Below are positions 9,978-19,353 of a DNA stretch of 64,000 nucleotides, one piece after another. Origin of the DNA: Paraburkholderia sp. IMGN_8 (GTDB taxonomy: Bacteria > Pseudomonadota > Gammaproteobacteria > Burkholderiales > Burkholderiaceae). The notes under the pieces were generated by a model. It saw nothing but the letters and a program-made list of their open reading frames with translations. It was not told where the DNA came from and did not search any database. Where the stretch lies: positions 3,596,001 to 3,660,000 of the forward strand of contig NZ_CP150900.1 in the NCBI RefSeq assembly GCF_038050405.1, written 5' to 3'. The stretch's first letter is position 1. Every line of letters starts with the position of its first letter. Both the position numbers and the translations under genes were made by a program.

Positions 9978-9983
9978 TATAAT
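9978..9983 (+). promoter_or_regulatory. Possible -10 element upstream of WecA-like gene
   Basis: A perfect TATAAT lies 28 bases before the ATG at 10011. No good TTGACA is seen 16-18 bases upstream, so this is a candidate only. Confidence 0.4.
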
Positions 9984-10010
9984 TCGGCGTCTTCGCTCAG
10001 GCCCACTTTC

Positions 10011-11111
10011 ATGCTTAGTTTTGCGCTCGGCTTTCTCGTTTCACTGCTGATCACGCTGTTGATCGTGCGCTATGCGCATCTGCATGAAAAATTCTCCACC
10101 GACACCGATCTGGCCGGCGTGCAGAAATTTCATGTGCGCCCGGTGCCGCGCATCGGCGGAACCGGGATTCTGATCGGGCTGATCGTCTCGGCGGTGCAAC
10201 TACATCGTGCGTATCCCGCCGTTTCGGGCGGCATTCTGGGGCTTATCGCGTGCGGTATGCCGGCGTTCGGCTCGGGCCTCGTCGAAGATCTGACCAAGCG
10301 CGTGTCGCCGCTCGCACGGCTCGTCTGCACGATGGCCGCCGCCGCCCTCGCCTACTTTCTGCTGAATATCGCCGTCACGCGCATCAGTGTGCCGCCGCTC
10401 GACTTTCTGCTTTCGTATGCGGTGATCTCCTGCGTGGTCACTGTGCTGGCCGTGGCGGCGCTCGCCAATGCGATCAATATCATCGACGGCTTCAACGGCC
10501 TCGCGTCGATGGTCGCGTTCATGATGTTCGCCTCACTCGCTTATGTGGCGTTCCAGGTGTCCGATCCGATCGTGCTGTCGGCGTCGTTCATGATGATGGG
10601 CGCGGTGCTCGGCTTCTTCATCTGGAATTTTCCGGCCGGGCTGATCTTTCTCGGCGACGGCGGCGCGTATTTCATCGGCTTCATGCTCGCCGAGCTGTCG
10701 ATCATGCTGGTGATGCGCAATCGCGATGTGTCAGCGTGGTATCCGGTGCTGCTCTTCATGTACCCGATCTTCGAGACCTGCTTCTCGATCTATCGGAAGA
10801 AGTTCATTCGCGGAATGTCGCCGGGGATTCCCGACGGTGTGCATCTGCATATGCTGGTCTATAAGCGGCTGATGCGCTGGGCGGTCGGCGCGCGCACCGC
10901 ACGCGAACTGACGCGGCGTAATTCGCTAACCTCGCCGTATTTGTGGCTGCTGTGTCTGATTGCAGTCGTGCCGGCTACCCTGTTCTGGCGGCATACGCTG
11001 CATCTGTTCTGCTTTGTGGTGGTGTTCGCAGCGACTTATGTCTGGCTTTATATGAGTATTGTGCGGTTCAAGTCGCCGAGGTGGATGGTGGTGAGGAAGG
11101 GGCGGCGGTAG
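10011..11111 (+). CDS. WecA/MraY-family polyprenyl-phosphate sugar-1-phosphate transferase
   Basis: A 366-residue polytopic membrane enzyme (about ten hydrophobic segments) of the PNPT family, which loads a HexNAc-1-phosphate from a UDP-sugar onto undecaprenyl phosphate to start glycan assembly. Visible motifs are KFHVRPVPRIGGTG near the N-terminus, LVEDL in the acidic Mg site, NAINIIDGFNGLA, FLGDGGAYFIGF and the histidine motif DGVHLHMLVYKRL. An in-frame TTG at 9975 would overlap the TATAAT, so the ATG at 10011 is preferred. It is a lone plus-strand gene, separate from the second PNPT enzyme encoded at 13497-14528. Confidence 0.9.
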   Translation: MLSFALGFLVSLLITLLIVRYAHLHEKFSTDTDLAGVQKFHVRPVPRIGGTGILIGLIVSAVQLHRAYPAVSGGILGLIACGMPAFGSGLVEDLTKRVSPLARLVCTMAAAALAYFLLNIAVTRISVPPLDFLLSYAVISCVVTVLAVAALANAINIIDGFNGLASMVAFMMFASLAYVAFQVSDPIVLSASFMMMGAVLGFFIWNFPAGLIFLGDGGAYFIGFMLAELSIMLVMRNRDVSAWYPVLLFMYPIFETCFSIYRKKFIRGMSPGIPDGVHLHMLVYKRLMRWAVGARTARELTRRNSLTSPYLWLLCLIAVVPATLFWRHTLHLFCFVVVFAATYVWLYMSIVRFKSPRWMVVRKGRR

Positions 11112-11200
11112 TCAAAGCGCATGGATTCGGCGCTTCATTTGCCTGAGTGCGGCGCGTGGGAATATCATCGCGCAAATCCATAATTCGCGAAGGGGCCGTT

Positions 11201-11497
11201 ATGAGCTGGAAAGCATACGTCGTCGCGCTGGGCACAATCGCGGCAGGCGTGCCGGCGTTCGCTAATACGGCATCGGACAATATCGTCTGGAGCGCCAAGC
11301 AGCCGTCGGCGACGATGATTGGACAGCCGGAATGCACGGCGTACACGCATCAGCCGATCGCCGGCACGAGCGATGCGACGTCCGATCCGCTGGCGAAAAC
11401 CCTGAAAGTGGTCGGGACGATGGCGGCGCTAGCGGCAGTATCGGTGGCGACGAAAGCTACGACGACTAGCGCGCCTAACCCCTGCGGGAGCTTTTGA
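11201..11497 (+). CDS. Small exported protein of unknown function
   Basis: 98 residues. The N-terminus MSWKAYVVALGTIAAGVPAFA looks like a Sec signal peptide with an AFA cleavage site; the mature part is short and rich in Ala, Thr and Ser, with two cysteines (PECTAY and the C-terminal PNPCGSF) that could form a disulphide, and a hydrophobic stretch (VVGTMAALAAVSVA) near the end. The start at 11201 has GAAGGGG about 6 bases upstream. An upstream in-frame start at 11147 would destroy the signal peptide. No family recognised. Confidence 0.6.
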   Translation: MSWKAYVVALGTIAAGVPAFANTASDNIVWSAKQPSATMIGQPECTAYTHQPIAGTSDATSDPLAKTLKVVGTMAALAAVSVATKATTTSAPNPCGSF

Positions 11498-11531
11498 TCA
11501 TCCGTGCGGTTAAGCGATGTATGCCGGTAAT

Positions 11532-11567
11532 AAAAAAGGCGCTCCGAGTTGAGCGCCTTGTTCTTTT
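11532..11567. terminator. Bidirectional intrinsic terminator
   Basis: A perfect 9-bp stem (11536-11544 with 11551-11559) has a 6-base loop, an A-run on the left and TTCTTTT on the right. It lies between the convergent small exported protein gene and the wbiI-like gene and can serve both. Confidence 0.8.
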
Positions 11568-11604
11568 GATGCTTGACCGGAAGCACAACCGCTAACGCTA
11601 ACGT

Positions 11605-13485
11605 TCAGGAAACCCGCGTTGCCGGCGTGACGCTGCGCAGCGCCGGCGCGCTGCCCGGCTGATATTCCGGCACCCAGCGCCGCAGATCGCGTCGCACTTC
11701 GTCGTCGCTCGGCACGCGGTGCTGCATCAGCCAGGGAAGCAGATTATCGATGAAGCTGTCGGGCACTTCGCGCGCCCGCGCGATGCGCAACTTGGGATGC
11801 GGCGTACGCGTGGTCGTTTCGTCGTCCGCCAGAAGTTCCTCGTATAGCTTCTCGCCTGGGCGAAGACCCGTGAACACCACGCGAATCTGCTCTTCGGTAA
11901 AGCCGTATAGGCGAATCAAGTCATGCGCCAGGTCGGCGATCCGCACCGGCTTGCCCATGTCGAGGATGAAGATTTCGCCGCCATGTCCCATGCTCGACGC
12001 CTGCAGCACCAGTTGCGACGCTTCCGGAATCGTCATGAAAAACCGGGTGATTTCCGGGTGCGTGACAGTCACCGGGCCACCGCGCGCGATCTGCTCCTGA
12101 AACTTCGGAATCACGCTGCCGGCGCTGCCGAGCACATTGCCGAACCGCACCGTTTCGAATTGCGTGCGCTTCGAGCCCTGCTGCTGCAACGCTGAACAAG
12201 CCATCTCCGCAAGGCGCTTGCTCGCGCCCATGACGTTGGTCGGGTTGACGGCCTTGTCGGTGGAAATCAGCACGAAATGAGCGACGTCGTGACGGATCGC
12301 AGCACGCCCGACTCGATACGTGCCGAGCACGTTATTGCGCACCGCCTGCCACGTGTTGAGCTCTTCCATCAGCGGCACGTGCTTGTACGCCGCCGCATGA
12401 AAGACGATATACGGGCAGTAACGCGCCAGCACCTGGTCGAGCAGCAAGGAATCCTTCACGTCGCCGATGATCGGCACCACCGATACTTCGGGATATTTGT
12501 CGCGCAGCTCTTCGTTGAGCCGATAAATCGAGAATTCAGAAATATCGAACGCTACCAGTTGCACCGGCCCGTAGCGCAGAATCTGCCGGCACAATTCAGA
12601 GCCGATCGAACCGCCCGCACCGGTCACCATCACGACACGGTTCTTGAGTAGCGCTTCGACATGTGGCGTATCGATCATCACCGGATCACGGCCCAGCAAG
12701 TCTTCCAGATCGATCTGACGCACCCGCGACAAGAACGCCTGGCCTTGCGTAAGCGGAGTCAGCGCCGGCAGCGTCATGGCGCGGACGCCCGCGCGCACGC
12801 ACAGTGTGGCAATTCGCCGATGCACTTCCACCGAAGCCGACGGCACGGCAATGATCACGTGCTCGACTTTCATTTCGGCGGTGATCTTGTGCAGATCGCT
12901 GATTGCGCCGAGTACGCGGTAGCCGTAGATTTCGCGGCCCTGTTTGACCGGGTCGTCGTCGAGCAGACCCGCGAGCCGCCATTCGCCGGAGCGTTTCAGC
13001 TCACGCACCAGGTTCGCGCCCGCATTGCCTGCGCCGAGCACCAACACGGGCTTGCCCTGCCCGACCAGCCCGCCGTAGCGGTAAAACTCCTTGGCCGCAC
13101 GGTACAGCGCGCGCGAACCGCCCATTGCGAGGAACAGCAGCATGGGCGAAACGATCAGGACGGAGCGCGGCACCACCGGGCTCGGCTGCACAAGCGCGGA
13201 ACCGATGACGACAACCAGCGCCCCGACGCCGATCGCCTTGGCGATCCGCACGAGGTCGGGCAGGCTGGCGAAAACCCACATGCCGCGATACAGCCCGTAG
13301 CTGCGGAACATCACTGCGTAGATCAGCAGCACCCAGACCAACGCATGCATCCCGCCCATCCAGAACGGCTCCGGCACGGGACCGTTGAAGCGGATCACGT
13401 ATGCCAGCATCCAGGCCAGGGCCACCGCCAACAAATCGAACGCAAACGCACTGAACGAAAGCCATCGGGCTTTGAATCTTTTCAT
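11605..13485 (-). CDS. wbiI: Membrane-bound nucleotide-sugar 4,6-dehydratase/epimerase (CapD/WbpM type)
   Basis: 626 residues. Four N-terminal hydrophobic segments anchor it in the inner membrane. A first Rossmann-like domain (VLVLGAGNAGANLVREL, about residue 147) is followed by the catalytic SDR domain with VMVTGAGGSIGSELCRQI (about residue 290) and the SMK-type active region TDKAVNPTNVMGASKRLAEM. Long enzymes of this type (WbpM, WbiI) convert UDP-GlcNAc toward UDP-QuiNAc/FucNAc-type sugars. It is the last of three genes in the same order as wbiG-wbiH-wbiI of Burkholderia O-antigen loci. The symbol is assigned from order plus family. Confidence 0.88.
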   Translation of the reverse strand: MKRFKARWLSFSAFAFDLLAVALAWMLAYVIRFNGPVPEPFWMGGMHALVWVLLIYAVMFRSYGLYRGMWVFASLPDLVRIAKAIGVGALVVVIGSALVQPSPVVPRSVLIVSPMLLFLAMGGSRALYRAAKEFYRYGGLVGQGKPVLVLGAGNAGANLVRELKRSGEWRLAGLLDDDPVKQGREIYGYRVLGAISDLHKITAEMKVEHVIIAVPSASVEVHRRIATLCVRAGVRAMTLPALTPLTQGQAFLSRVRQIDLEDLLGRDPVMIDTPHVEALLKNRVVMVTGAGGSIGSELCRQILRYGPVQLVAFDISEFSIYRLNEELRDKYPEVSVVPIIGDVKDSLLLDQVLARYCPYIVFHAAAYKHVPLMEELNTWQAVRNNVLGTYRVGRAAIRHDVAHFVLISTDKAVNPTNVMGASKRLAEMACSALQQQGSKRTQFETVRFGNVLGSAGSVIPKFQEQIARGGPVTVTHPEITRFFMTIPEASQLVLQASSMGHGGEIFILDMGKPVRIADLAHDLIRLYGFTEEQIRVVFTGLRPGEKLYEELLADDETTTRTPHPKLRIARAREVPDSFIDNLLPWLMQHRVPSDDEVRRDLRRWVPEYQPGSAPALRSVTPATRVS

Positions 13486-13496
13486 TGCGTAGTACC

Positions 13497-14528
13497 TCAG
13501 GATTGCCCGGAACGGGACAAGTGACGCCGCCAGTGCCGATCAATGCAGACACCGGCGAGCACAAGCACAGCAGCCCATGCGACAACAACCAGCCATTGAT
13601 ACACCACAGCAATGCCCATCGCCCACAAAGCAAGCATTATGCCCGCCGCCATGAAGAAATACCAAACTCGCGCCGTCGACGCATGGCCGAAGCCGGCCTG
13701 CACCAGTCTTTGATAGTAGTGTTCGCGGTGCGCTTGCCAAAATTCTTCGCCGCGAGCTAGGCGTTTGAGCAAAGTGACCGATGCATCACCGATGAAAGGG
13801 GCAAAACTGACCGCTGGAAACCAGATCGGCCATACGCCTTCGCGCCAGCCCCAATAACCGAGGGCGCCAGCCAGGAAACCCAACGGGATCGAGCCGGCGT
13901 CGCCGAGAAAAATCCGCGCGGGGTGGAAATTAAACAGAAGAAAGCCCGCTGCCGCCCCCGCCACCACAGCGCAGGCGAGTGCGAGCGCGGGGTCCGGATG
14001 CGCCGCGATGGACGCGGCGATCGCATAGCCGCCGAAGCCGAACATGGCCATGCCGCCGGCCAAACCGTCCGAGCCGTCCATAAAATTGTACAAATTGACC
14101 AGCCAGACGAGTAAAAACGCCAGCGCGGCAAGTGCCCACCAGGGGACATCGGCCGGATAGGCGGCGACCAGCGCCGCCACGGCGAGGGCATGGCCGCCGA
14201 ACCGGACGCGCGCGGGCAAGCCGCGGCGGTCGTCGATTTGCGACAACGTGGCGAGCAGCGCCGCCGCGAGGGCTGGCAGCCAAAGGGCGGGCGCCGCGAG
14301 CCAGATCAGAACCACGACAACCGGCACGATGCCCCAGCCGCCGACGCGCGGCGTCGGGCGCGTGTGCAGCGAGCGGTCGTTAGGGATGTCGGTGGCGAGA
14401 CGCCAGGAGAGGCCGGTCTTCAGCAAAGCCCACAGAATCGCGGCGCACGCGCACAGCGCGACCAGCCCCCAAAGGAGCAGATGCACAGCTGGACCTGCAA
14501 AAAGTGAAGCAATCGGCATGACGGACAT
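13497..14528 (-). CDS. wbiH: UDP-sugar:undecaprenyl-phosphate sugar-1-phosphate transferase (WbpL/WbiH type)
   Basis: A 343-residue polytopic PNPT enzyme expected to start glycan assembly with a FucNAc/QuiNAc-type or GlcNAc phosphate. Motifs: PRVGGWGIVP, the acidic pair SQIDDRRGLP, NLYNFMDGSDGLAGG, IFLGDAGSIPLGFLAG and the QAHREHYYQRL histidine region. The start at 14528 lies one base after the upstream epimerase stop, which suggests coupling; an ATG at 14519 is an alternative. It is the middle gene of the wbiG-H-I-like trio. This is the second initiating transferase in the window, distinct from the one at 10011. Confidence 0.88.
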   Translation of the reverse strand: MSVMPIASLFAGPAVHLLLWGLVALCACAAILWALLKTGLSWRLATDIPNDRSLHTRPTPRVGGWGIVPVVVVLIWLAAPALWLPALAAALLATLSQIDDRRGLPARVRFGGHALAVAALVAAYPADVPWWALAALAFLLVWLVNLYNFMDGSDGLAGGMAMFGFGGYAIAASIAAHPDPALALACAVVAGAAAGFLLFNFHPARIFLGDAGSIPLGFLAGALGYWGWREGVWPIWFPAVSFAPFIGDASVTLLKRLARGEEFWQAHREHYYQRLVQAGFGHASTARVWYFFMAAGIMLALWAMGIAVVYQWLVVVAWAAVLVLAGVCIDRHWRRHLSRSGQS

Positions 14529-14529
14529 T

Positions 14530-15489
14530 TCAGTGGGTAGAGCGATACCAGGCAGCTGTTTCCAGCAGGCCATGTTCAACGGTATAGGGCGGATACCAGC
14601 CGAGACATTCGCAGATATGTGAACTGTCCAACCGCAACTCGCCGATCAGCCGGTCGATCTGGGCCGAGCGGCCGGTCAGGCGGCCGGCAAGGCGCAGCAA
14701 GCCGACAGGGACAGGGACGAGACGTGCCGGCGCGTGCAGCTGCGTGGCGAGCGCCCGCGCCAGTTCGGCGACGCTCAGATCGCGGCCATCGGTGACGTGG
14801 AAGGTCTGGCCGGCGGCGCGCGGGTCGGTTGTGCAGTGCACTAGAGCGTCCGCGAGGTTGTCGACGAATACAAGGCTGCGCCGCGCGACGATCGCGCCGA
14901 GCGGCAAAGGGACGCCGTTCGCAATCGCGCGCATCAGTTGCAGAAAGTTGGCCCGCACACCCGGACCGTAGACGAGCGGCGGGCGCACGATCACGATTTC
15001 GAGGCCCGACTTACGGCCGTACTCGACCAGTGCGCGCTCGGCCTCGAGTTTGGAGATGCCGTAGGGGTCGCTGGGGGCGGGGTCGTCGTCTTCCCCGATA
15101 GGACGGCCCGAACTGCTCTCCGCGACGGCTTTGATGCTGCTGACAAAGATGAAGCGGCACGCCCCCGCACGGCGAGCGGCCGCGGCGACGCGCAAGGCGC
15201 CGGTGACGTTGGTGGAGCGGTACGCAGCAAGCGGATCGGCCACCGTTTCCTGCATCATGTGCACGCGGGCTGCGAGATGGATGACCGCGTCGCAATGCAT
15301 TGCCACCGGCCACCGCTCGTCGATACCCTCGAAGTCGTTCGCATCGAAGATCCATTCGCGGACGCCATCAGCGGTCGTTTGCGGGCGACGTACCAGACCG
15401 GTGACGCTGTCTCCGCGCTGCAGCAATGCGCGCGAAACCGCCTTGCCGACGAAACCGTTGGCGCCTGTAATCAACACACGCTGAGTCAT
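14530..15489 (-). CDS. wbiG: NAD-dependent UDP-sugar epimerase/reductase (WbiG/WbpV type)
   Basis: A 319-residue extended SDR protein. It has the cofactor loop VLITGANGFVGKAVSRAL at the N-terminus, the FVSSIKAV strand and the YGISKLEAE catalytic Tyr-Lys pair. Enzymes of this group act on the 4-keto sugar made by the WbpM/WbiI dehydratase, giving the precursor used by the WbpL/WbiH transferase. The start at 15489 was chosen over 15528 because MTQRVLITG places the beta-strand at the terminus as usual. It heads the trio; a 735-base gene-free region lies upstream. Reductase and epimerase activities cannot be told apart here. Confidence 0.85.
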   Translation of the reverse strand: MTQRVLITGANGFVGKAVSRALLQRGDSVTGLVRRPQTTADGVREWIFDANDFEGIDERWPVAMHCDAVIHLAARVHMMQETVADPLAAYRSTNVTGALRVAAAARRAGACRFIFVSSIKAVAESSSGRPIGEDDDPAPSDPYGISKLEAERALVEYGRKSGLEIVIVRPPLVYGPGVRANFLQLMRAIANGVPLPLGAIVARRSLVFVDNLADALVHCTTDPRAAGQTFHVTDGRDLSVAELARALATQLHAPARLVPVPVGLLRLAGRLTGRSAQIDRLIGELRLDSSHICECLGWYPPYTVEHGLLETAAWYRSTH

Positions 15490-16224
15490 CGGCCGGCCTC
15501 TCGTGGGCGGATGCTGGCCGAAGGGCACAGCATCGCACCTGCATGGCGGGACGCACGCTTGCCGCCTGGAACCGGCTTGCCCGGGCTACTACGCATCGCA
15601 CACGCCGTCGTCGCGCCGACGCGCGGCGCTTGACGACGCGACCGAGCTGCTGTGAGGCTTGTGCCGCCTGCATACGGCGGGGCTGACTGATGAGACACGA
15701 TACAATCTGGCATCGGCGATGCTTATAAGGGAATCCGTTTGGAAAGCGTATTGTATGCGGGCAGCTTCCGCTTCAGTCCGCTCCTCGCGAGTGTTAGGCG
15801 CTAAAATGCACGGGCAGCTAACAGGCTGAAAGCACGGCAGATGTCTAGGGTCGTGATGATAAAACGGACGAGCCACCCAGACGCCCAGTCCAAACACTTC
15901 TTAACATCTCAAACATATTCGCGCATGTGGAATTCGCGGTTTCGATCCGACGTGCTCGACGACAGCACAATCAGCTTCGCCCCCCAGCGACGTGGGTGCG
16001 CAACGGCCCGCGCTCCGCTGAACCAACACTTAGTTACCACTGTTACCACTGAGCTTTGCATCGCGCCGCAACGCGTACGTTCCGCGACGTGCCGGCCGGA
16101 TCGCAGCGACGCATCTCACGGATTGCCGTTTCGCGCCGCATGAAGCGCTGGCGCGTCATGCCACCTGTGCGCTGGCAGGAAGTGTTGGTCTGAATAAACG
16201 TTTGAGCAGATAGAGACCCCATCG
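15490..16224. other. 735-base divergent region without a supported gene
   Basis: It separates the minus-strand wbiG-H-I trio from the plus-strand GT operon starting at 16225, so both promoters should be here. Base composition shifts to less GC-rich around 15700-15930. Short open frames such as 15841-16143 have no recognisable protein character. I see no convincing promoter pair, RNA gene or repeat. Confidence 0.5.
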
Positions 16225-17196
16225 ATGAAAGTGCTGTTCGCCACTTACCCTATGGCCTTCCATACCCCCGGAGGCGGAGAAATACAGCTGCTTGCGTATC
16301 ACAAGCATCTTCCCGCTCATGGAGTGGACGTCACGCTGTTCGATCCATGGAACCCGCGGTTCCTCGAAAATGACGTGGTCCACTTTTTCTCGTGCGTCGG
16401 CGGCTCGGTCCACTTCTGTAACTTTGTTAAACAGTTGGGCTTGCCGCTGGTGGTTTCGTCTAGTCTCTGGGTGACGGAGGAGACCAAGCATCTTTATCCG
16501 ATCGGCGAGATCCATCATCAGTTTTCGCTGGCGGATCGCGTAGTGGCGAACTCCGACATCGAATGCGATACGCTCGCGCGGATCTTCGACCTCCCCCGGG
16601 AAAAATTCGCCACGGTCCTGAACGGCGTGGAGGAAAGCTTTTACGAGCCGGTCGCGCCCGAACTGTTTCGCAGCGAGTTCAAGATTCATGATCGCTTCGT
16701 GCTGAACGTGGGCAACATCGAACCACGCAAAAACCAGTTGGCGCTGGCCAAGGCGATGAAGTCGTTCCCCGAGCTCAAGCTCGTTCTGATCGGTCACCAG
16801 CGCGATCCCGAATATGCGAAAGCGTGCTTCGCAGAGGGCGGCGACCAACTCATTTACGCCGGTACGCTGGCTCATGATTCGCCGGTGCTCCGCTCCGCCT
16901 ACGCGGCATGCGACGCATTTGTTTTGCCGAGCACGCTGGAAACACCGGGGCTCGCCGCGCTTGAGGCGCACGCTGCGGGAGCCAGTATCGCGGTGACGAA
17001 AGTCGGCTCTACCGAAGAATACTTCGCCGAGCACGTCGCCTATCTGGACCCGTCCGATGTCGAAAGTATCGCGCAGTCGATTCACGATGCCCTTACACAA
17101 AAGCGCGCCGGCACTTCGGGCAGCGCTCGCAACCTGACTTGGCAAGCAGTCCTGTCACCCCTGAAAGACCTCTACGATTCCCTGCTGACAAAATGA
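16225..17196 (+). CDS. Glycosyltransferase family 4
   Basis: 323 residues. A GT-B enzyme whose N-terminal half (MKVLFATYPMAFHTPGGGEIQLL) contains the acceptor-side glycine loop and whose C-terminal half has FVLNVGNIEPRKNQLALAKA and the donor-binding PSTLETPGLAALEAHAAG, where the E-x7-E motif is visible. It is the first gene of a plus-strand operon of GTs. Its stop overlaps the next start (ATGA at 17193-17196). It resembles the GT encoded at 23099 in its opening (both begin with a hydrophobic strand then TPGGGE or VSGGGES), suggesting duplicated genes. Substrate unknown. Confidence 0.82.
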   Translation: MKVLFATYPMAFHTPGGGEIQLLAYHKHLPAHGVDVTLFDPWNPRFLENDVVHFFSCVGGSVHFCNFVKQLGLPLVVSSSLWVTEETKHLYPIGEIHHQFSLADRVVANSDIECDTLARIFDLPREKFATVLNGVEESFYEPVAPELFRSEFKIHDRFVLNVGNIEPRKNQLALAKAMKSFPELKLVLIGHQRDPEYAKACFAEGGDQLIYAGTLAHDSPVLRSAYAACDAFVLPSTLETPGLAALEAHAAGASIAVTKVGSTEEYFAEHVAYLDPSDVESIAQSIHDALTQKRAGTSGSARNLTWQAVLSPLKDLYDSLLTK

Positions 17197-19349
17197 AACT
17201 TGAACTGCAACCGCTCAACAACGTTGAAGTATTTTCGGGTGCTGCCTACCAATGGAACGCAACGACAAACGATCCGCAGTTTGCCATTGTGGGTTGGGAA
17301 CACATGCGTGGACGCACCGTACACCTGTCTTTTTCGCTCGAGACAGGCAAGATGCCAAAGACGCCTTGCATGCTTTATGTTGACAAGGGCGACGGAATGT
17401 CGGAGCAAGGGGCTGTTTGGCTGCGAGCAGACGCCAACGGCAAGGTAGAGCAAACCATCTCGTTCCCATGGACGCTCCGTGCAGTGCGCTTTGATCCCAT
17501 CGCGTTTCCAGGGCCGTTCTCACTGAACGACTTTGCGCTGGTCGTCGACGAGAACTCTTTGCCATTCGGCGAAGCAAACGAGGCAGCACTTGCACAGGCT
17601 GATGCAGCAGCAGCGTCCGGCACCCCACTTGCTGCTACCTACGAGAACTGGATAGCACTCAACGAGGTGTCGCAGGATCGCTATTCGAGTCTGGTAGATG
17701 CCGCGCGCAGCTGGGATCGTCAGCCACTCATCAGCTTGGTGATGCCGACTTACAACTCGCCTGCCGAGTATCTGCGCAAGGCAATCGAATCGGTACTCAA
17801 TCAGGTCTATACAAACTGGGAACTCTGCATTGCGGACGATAAGTCCACGCAGCCCCATGTGAAAGCGATTCTGGACGAATACGCGGCGCGTGATGCCCGC
17901 ATCAAGGTGACATATCGCCCGACAAACGGCCATATCAGTGCGGCAAGCAATAGTGCGCTGGCATTGGTCACCGGCGAATTCACCGGCCTGCTCGATCACG
18001 ACGACGAACTGCATCCGTTGGCGCTGTACTACGCCGCGGCCCTGACTCGGCAGGACCCACAAGCCGCGTTGATTTACAGCGACGAGGACAAGATCACAGT
18101 CGATGGCCGGCGATACGAGCCATATTTCAAGTGCGATTTCAATTACGACCTGTTCCTCAGTCAGAACATGATTTCGCATTTCGGCGTGTACAAGACCTCG
18201 GTTCTTCAGCAGGTCGGCGGATTCCGCGAGGGGCTGGAAGGCTCGCAGGACTATGACCTTGCGCTTCGTGTGATGGAGGCAGTTGGTCCGCAGGCAATCC
18301 GCCATATCCCGCGCGTGTTGTATCACTGGCGCGTATTGCCGGAAAGTACCGCATCGAGTGCGGATGCGAAGCCCTACGCGGTGATTGCCGCTAGTCGCGC
18401 AATCCAGGAGCACCTGACGCGCTGCAATATCGCGGCGAAGGTGCAATCTGCCGACGATGCGGTGATGTATCAGCGGATCGTCTACGCTTTGCCTGAGAAA
18501 GAACCACTTGTCGAAATCATCATTCCGACCCGCGACGCGGCCGGCCTGGTCAAGCAGTGCGTCGATTCCATCAAGGAGCGCACCACGTACCAGAACTACC
18601 TGATTACGATCATCGACAATGGCTCGGAGAAGCCCGAAACGTTTGAACTGTTTAAAAGTTATGAAGGCGACTCCCGCATTCGCGTAGTTCGCGACGACTC
18701 TCCGTTCAATTATTCCGCGCTCAACAATCACATTGCGTTAGCGAGTGAAGCCGAGCTTGTCTGCCTGTTGAACAACGACATTGAAGTCATCACGCCGGAT
18801 TGGCTGAGCGAGCTCGCTTCCATCGCTCTGCAAGACAACGTTGGTGCGGTGGGCGCGAAGTTGCTCTACCCTGACGACACGGTCCAGCATGCTGGCGTGT
18901 ATCTCGGCATGGGCGGGCTGGCCGGCCACGGCCACAAGTACCTGCCACGCAATGCACCGGGGTATTTCAGTCGGGCAGTCCTGCGCAATGCCGTCAGCGC
19001 GGTCACGGCGGCGTGTCTGGTCATCCGCACGAGTATCTATCGTGAAGTGCGGGGGCTCGACGAGGACCTAGTCATCGCCTTCAACGATGTCGATTTTTGC
19101 CTGCGTGTACGGGAGGCGGGCTATCGCAACGTGTGGACCCCGTTTGCGGAGTTGTACCACCACGAATCCGCTTCGCGCGGGTACGAAGATACGCCTGAGA
19201 AGATGGCCCGCTTCGTCAAGGAAATAGAGTTCGTGAAGAAGCGTTGGGGCGACGCATTGTGGAACGACCCGTTCTATTCGCCGAATCTCTCCATCGACTC
19301 GACCGAATTCGTGATGACGATGAGTCCGCGTCTCACGAAGGCTCAATAA
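17193..19349 (+). CDS. Two-domain glycosyltransferase (tandem GT2)
   Basis: 718 residues. An N-terminal region of about 175 residues looks beta-rich and may bind carbohydrate. A first GT2 domain (about 178-400) has LISLVMPTYNSPAEYL and the DxD-type LLDHDDELHP; a second GT2 domain (about 437-690) has VEIIIPTRDAAGLVKQCVDS and LLNNDIEVITPDW followed by NDVDFCLRVREAGYRN. Tandem GT2 proteins of this type usually add two sugars or act as short polymerases. The start at 17193 lies in an ATGA overlap with the upstream GT. Donors are not deducible. Confidence 0.88.
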   Translation: MKLELQPLNNVEVFSGAAYQWNATTNDPQFAIVGWEHMRGRTVHLSFSLETGKMPKTPCMLYVDKGDGMSEQGAVWLRADANGKVEQTISFPWTLRAVRFDPIAFPGPFSLNDFALVVDENSLPFGEANEAALAQADAAAASGTPLAATYENWIALNEVSQDRYSSLVDAARSWDRQPLISLVMPTYNSPAEYLRKAIESVLNQVYTNWELCIADDKSTQPHVKAILDEYAARDARIKVTYRPTNGHISAASNSALALVTGEFTGLLDHDDELHPLALYYAAALTRQDPQAALIYSDEDKITVDGRRYEPYFKCDFNYDLFLSQNMISHFGVYKTSVLQQVGGFREGLEGSQDYDLALRVMEAVGPQAIRHIPRVLYHWRVLPESTASSADAKPYAVIAASRAIQEHLTRCNIAAKVQSADDAVMYQRIVYALPEKEPLVEIIIPTRDAAGLVKQCVDSIKERTTYQNYLITIIDNGSEKPETFELFKSYEGDSRIRVVRDDSPFNYSALNNHIALASEAELVCLLNNDIEVITPDWLSELASIALQDNVGAVGAKLLYPDDTVQHAGVYLGMGGLAGHGHKYLPRNAPGYFSRAVLRNAVSAVTAACLVIRTSIYREVRGLDEDLVIAFNDVDFCLRVREAGYRNVWTPFAELYHHESASRGYEDTPEKMARFVKEIEFVKKRWGDALWNDPFYSPNLSIDSTEFVMTMSPRLTKAQ

Positions 19350-19353
19350 CACT

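Noticed and set aside
11100..11111. GGCGGTAG resembling the ops element of RfaH-controlled operons
   Set aside because: It is the coding end of the WecA-like gene (RR-stop), with no following operon on that strand.
15841..16143. 100-codon plus-strand frame in the gap before the GT operon
   Set aside because: No recognisable sequence, no ribosome binding site, many rare residues; regarded as non-coding.
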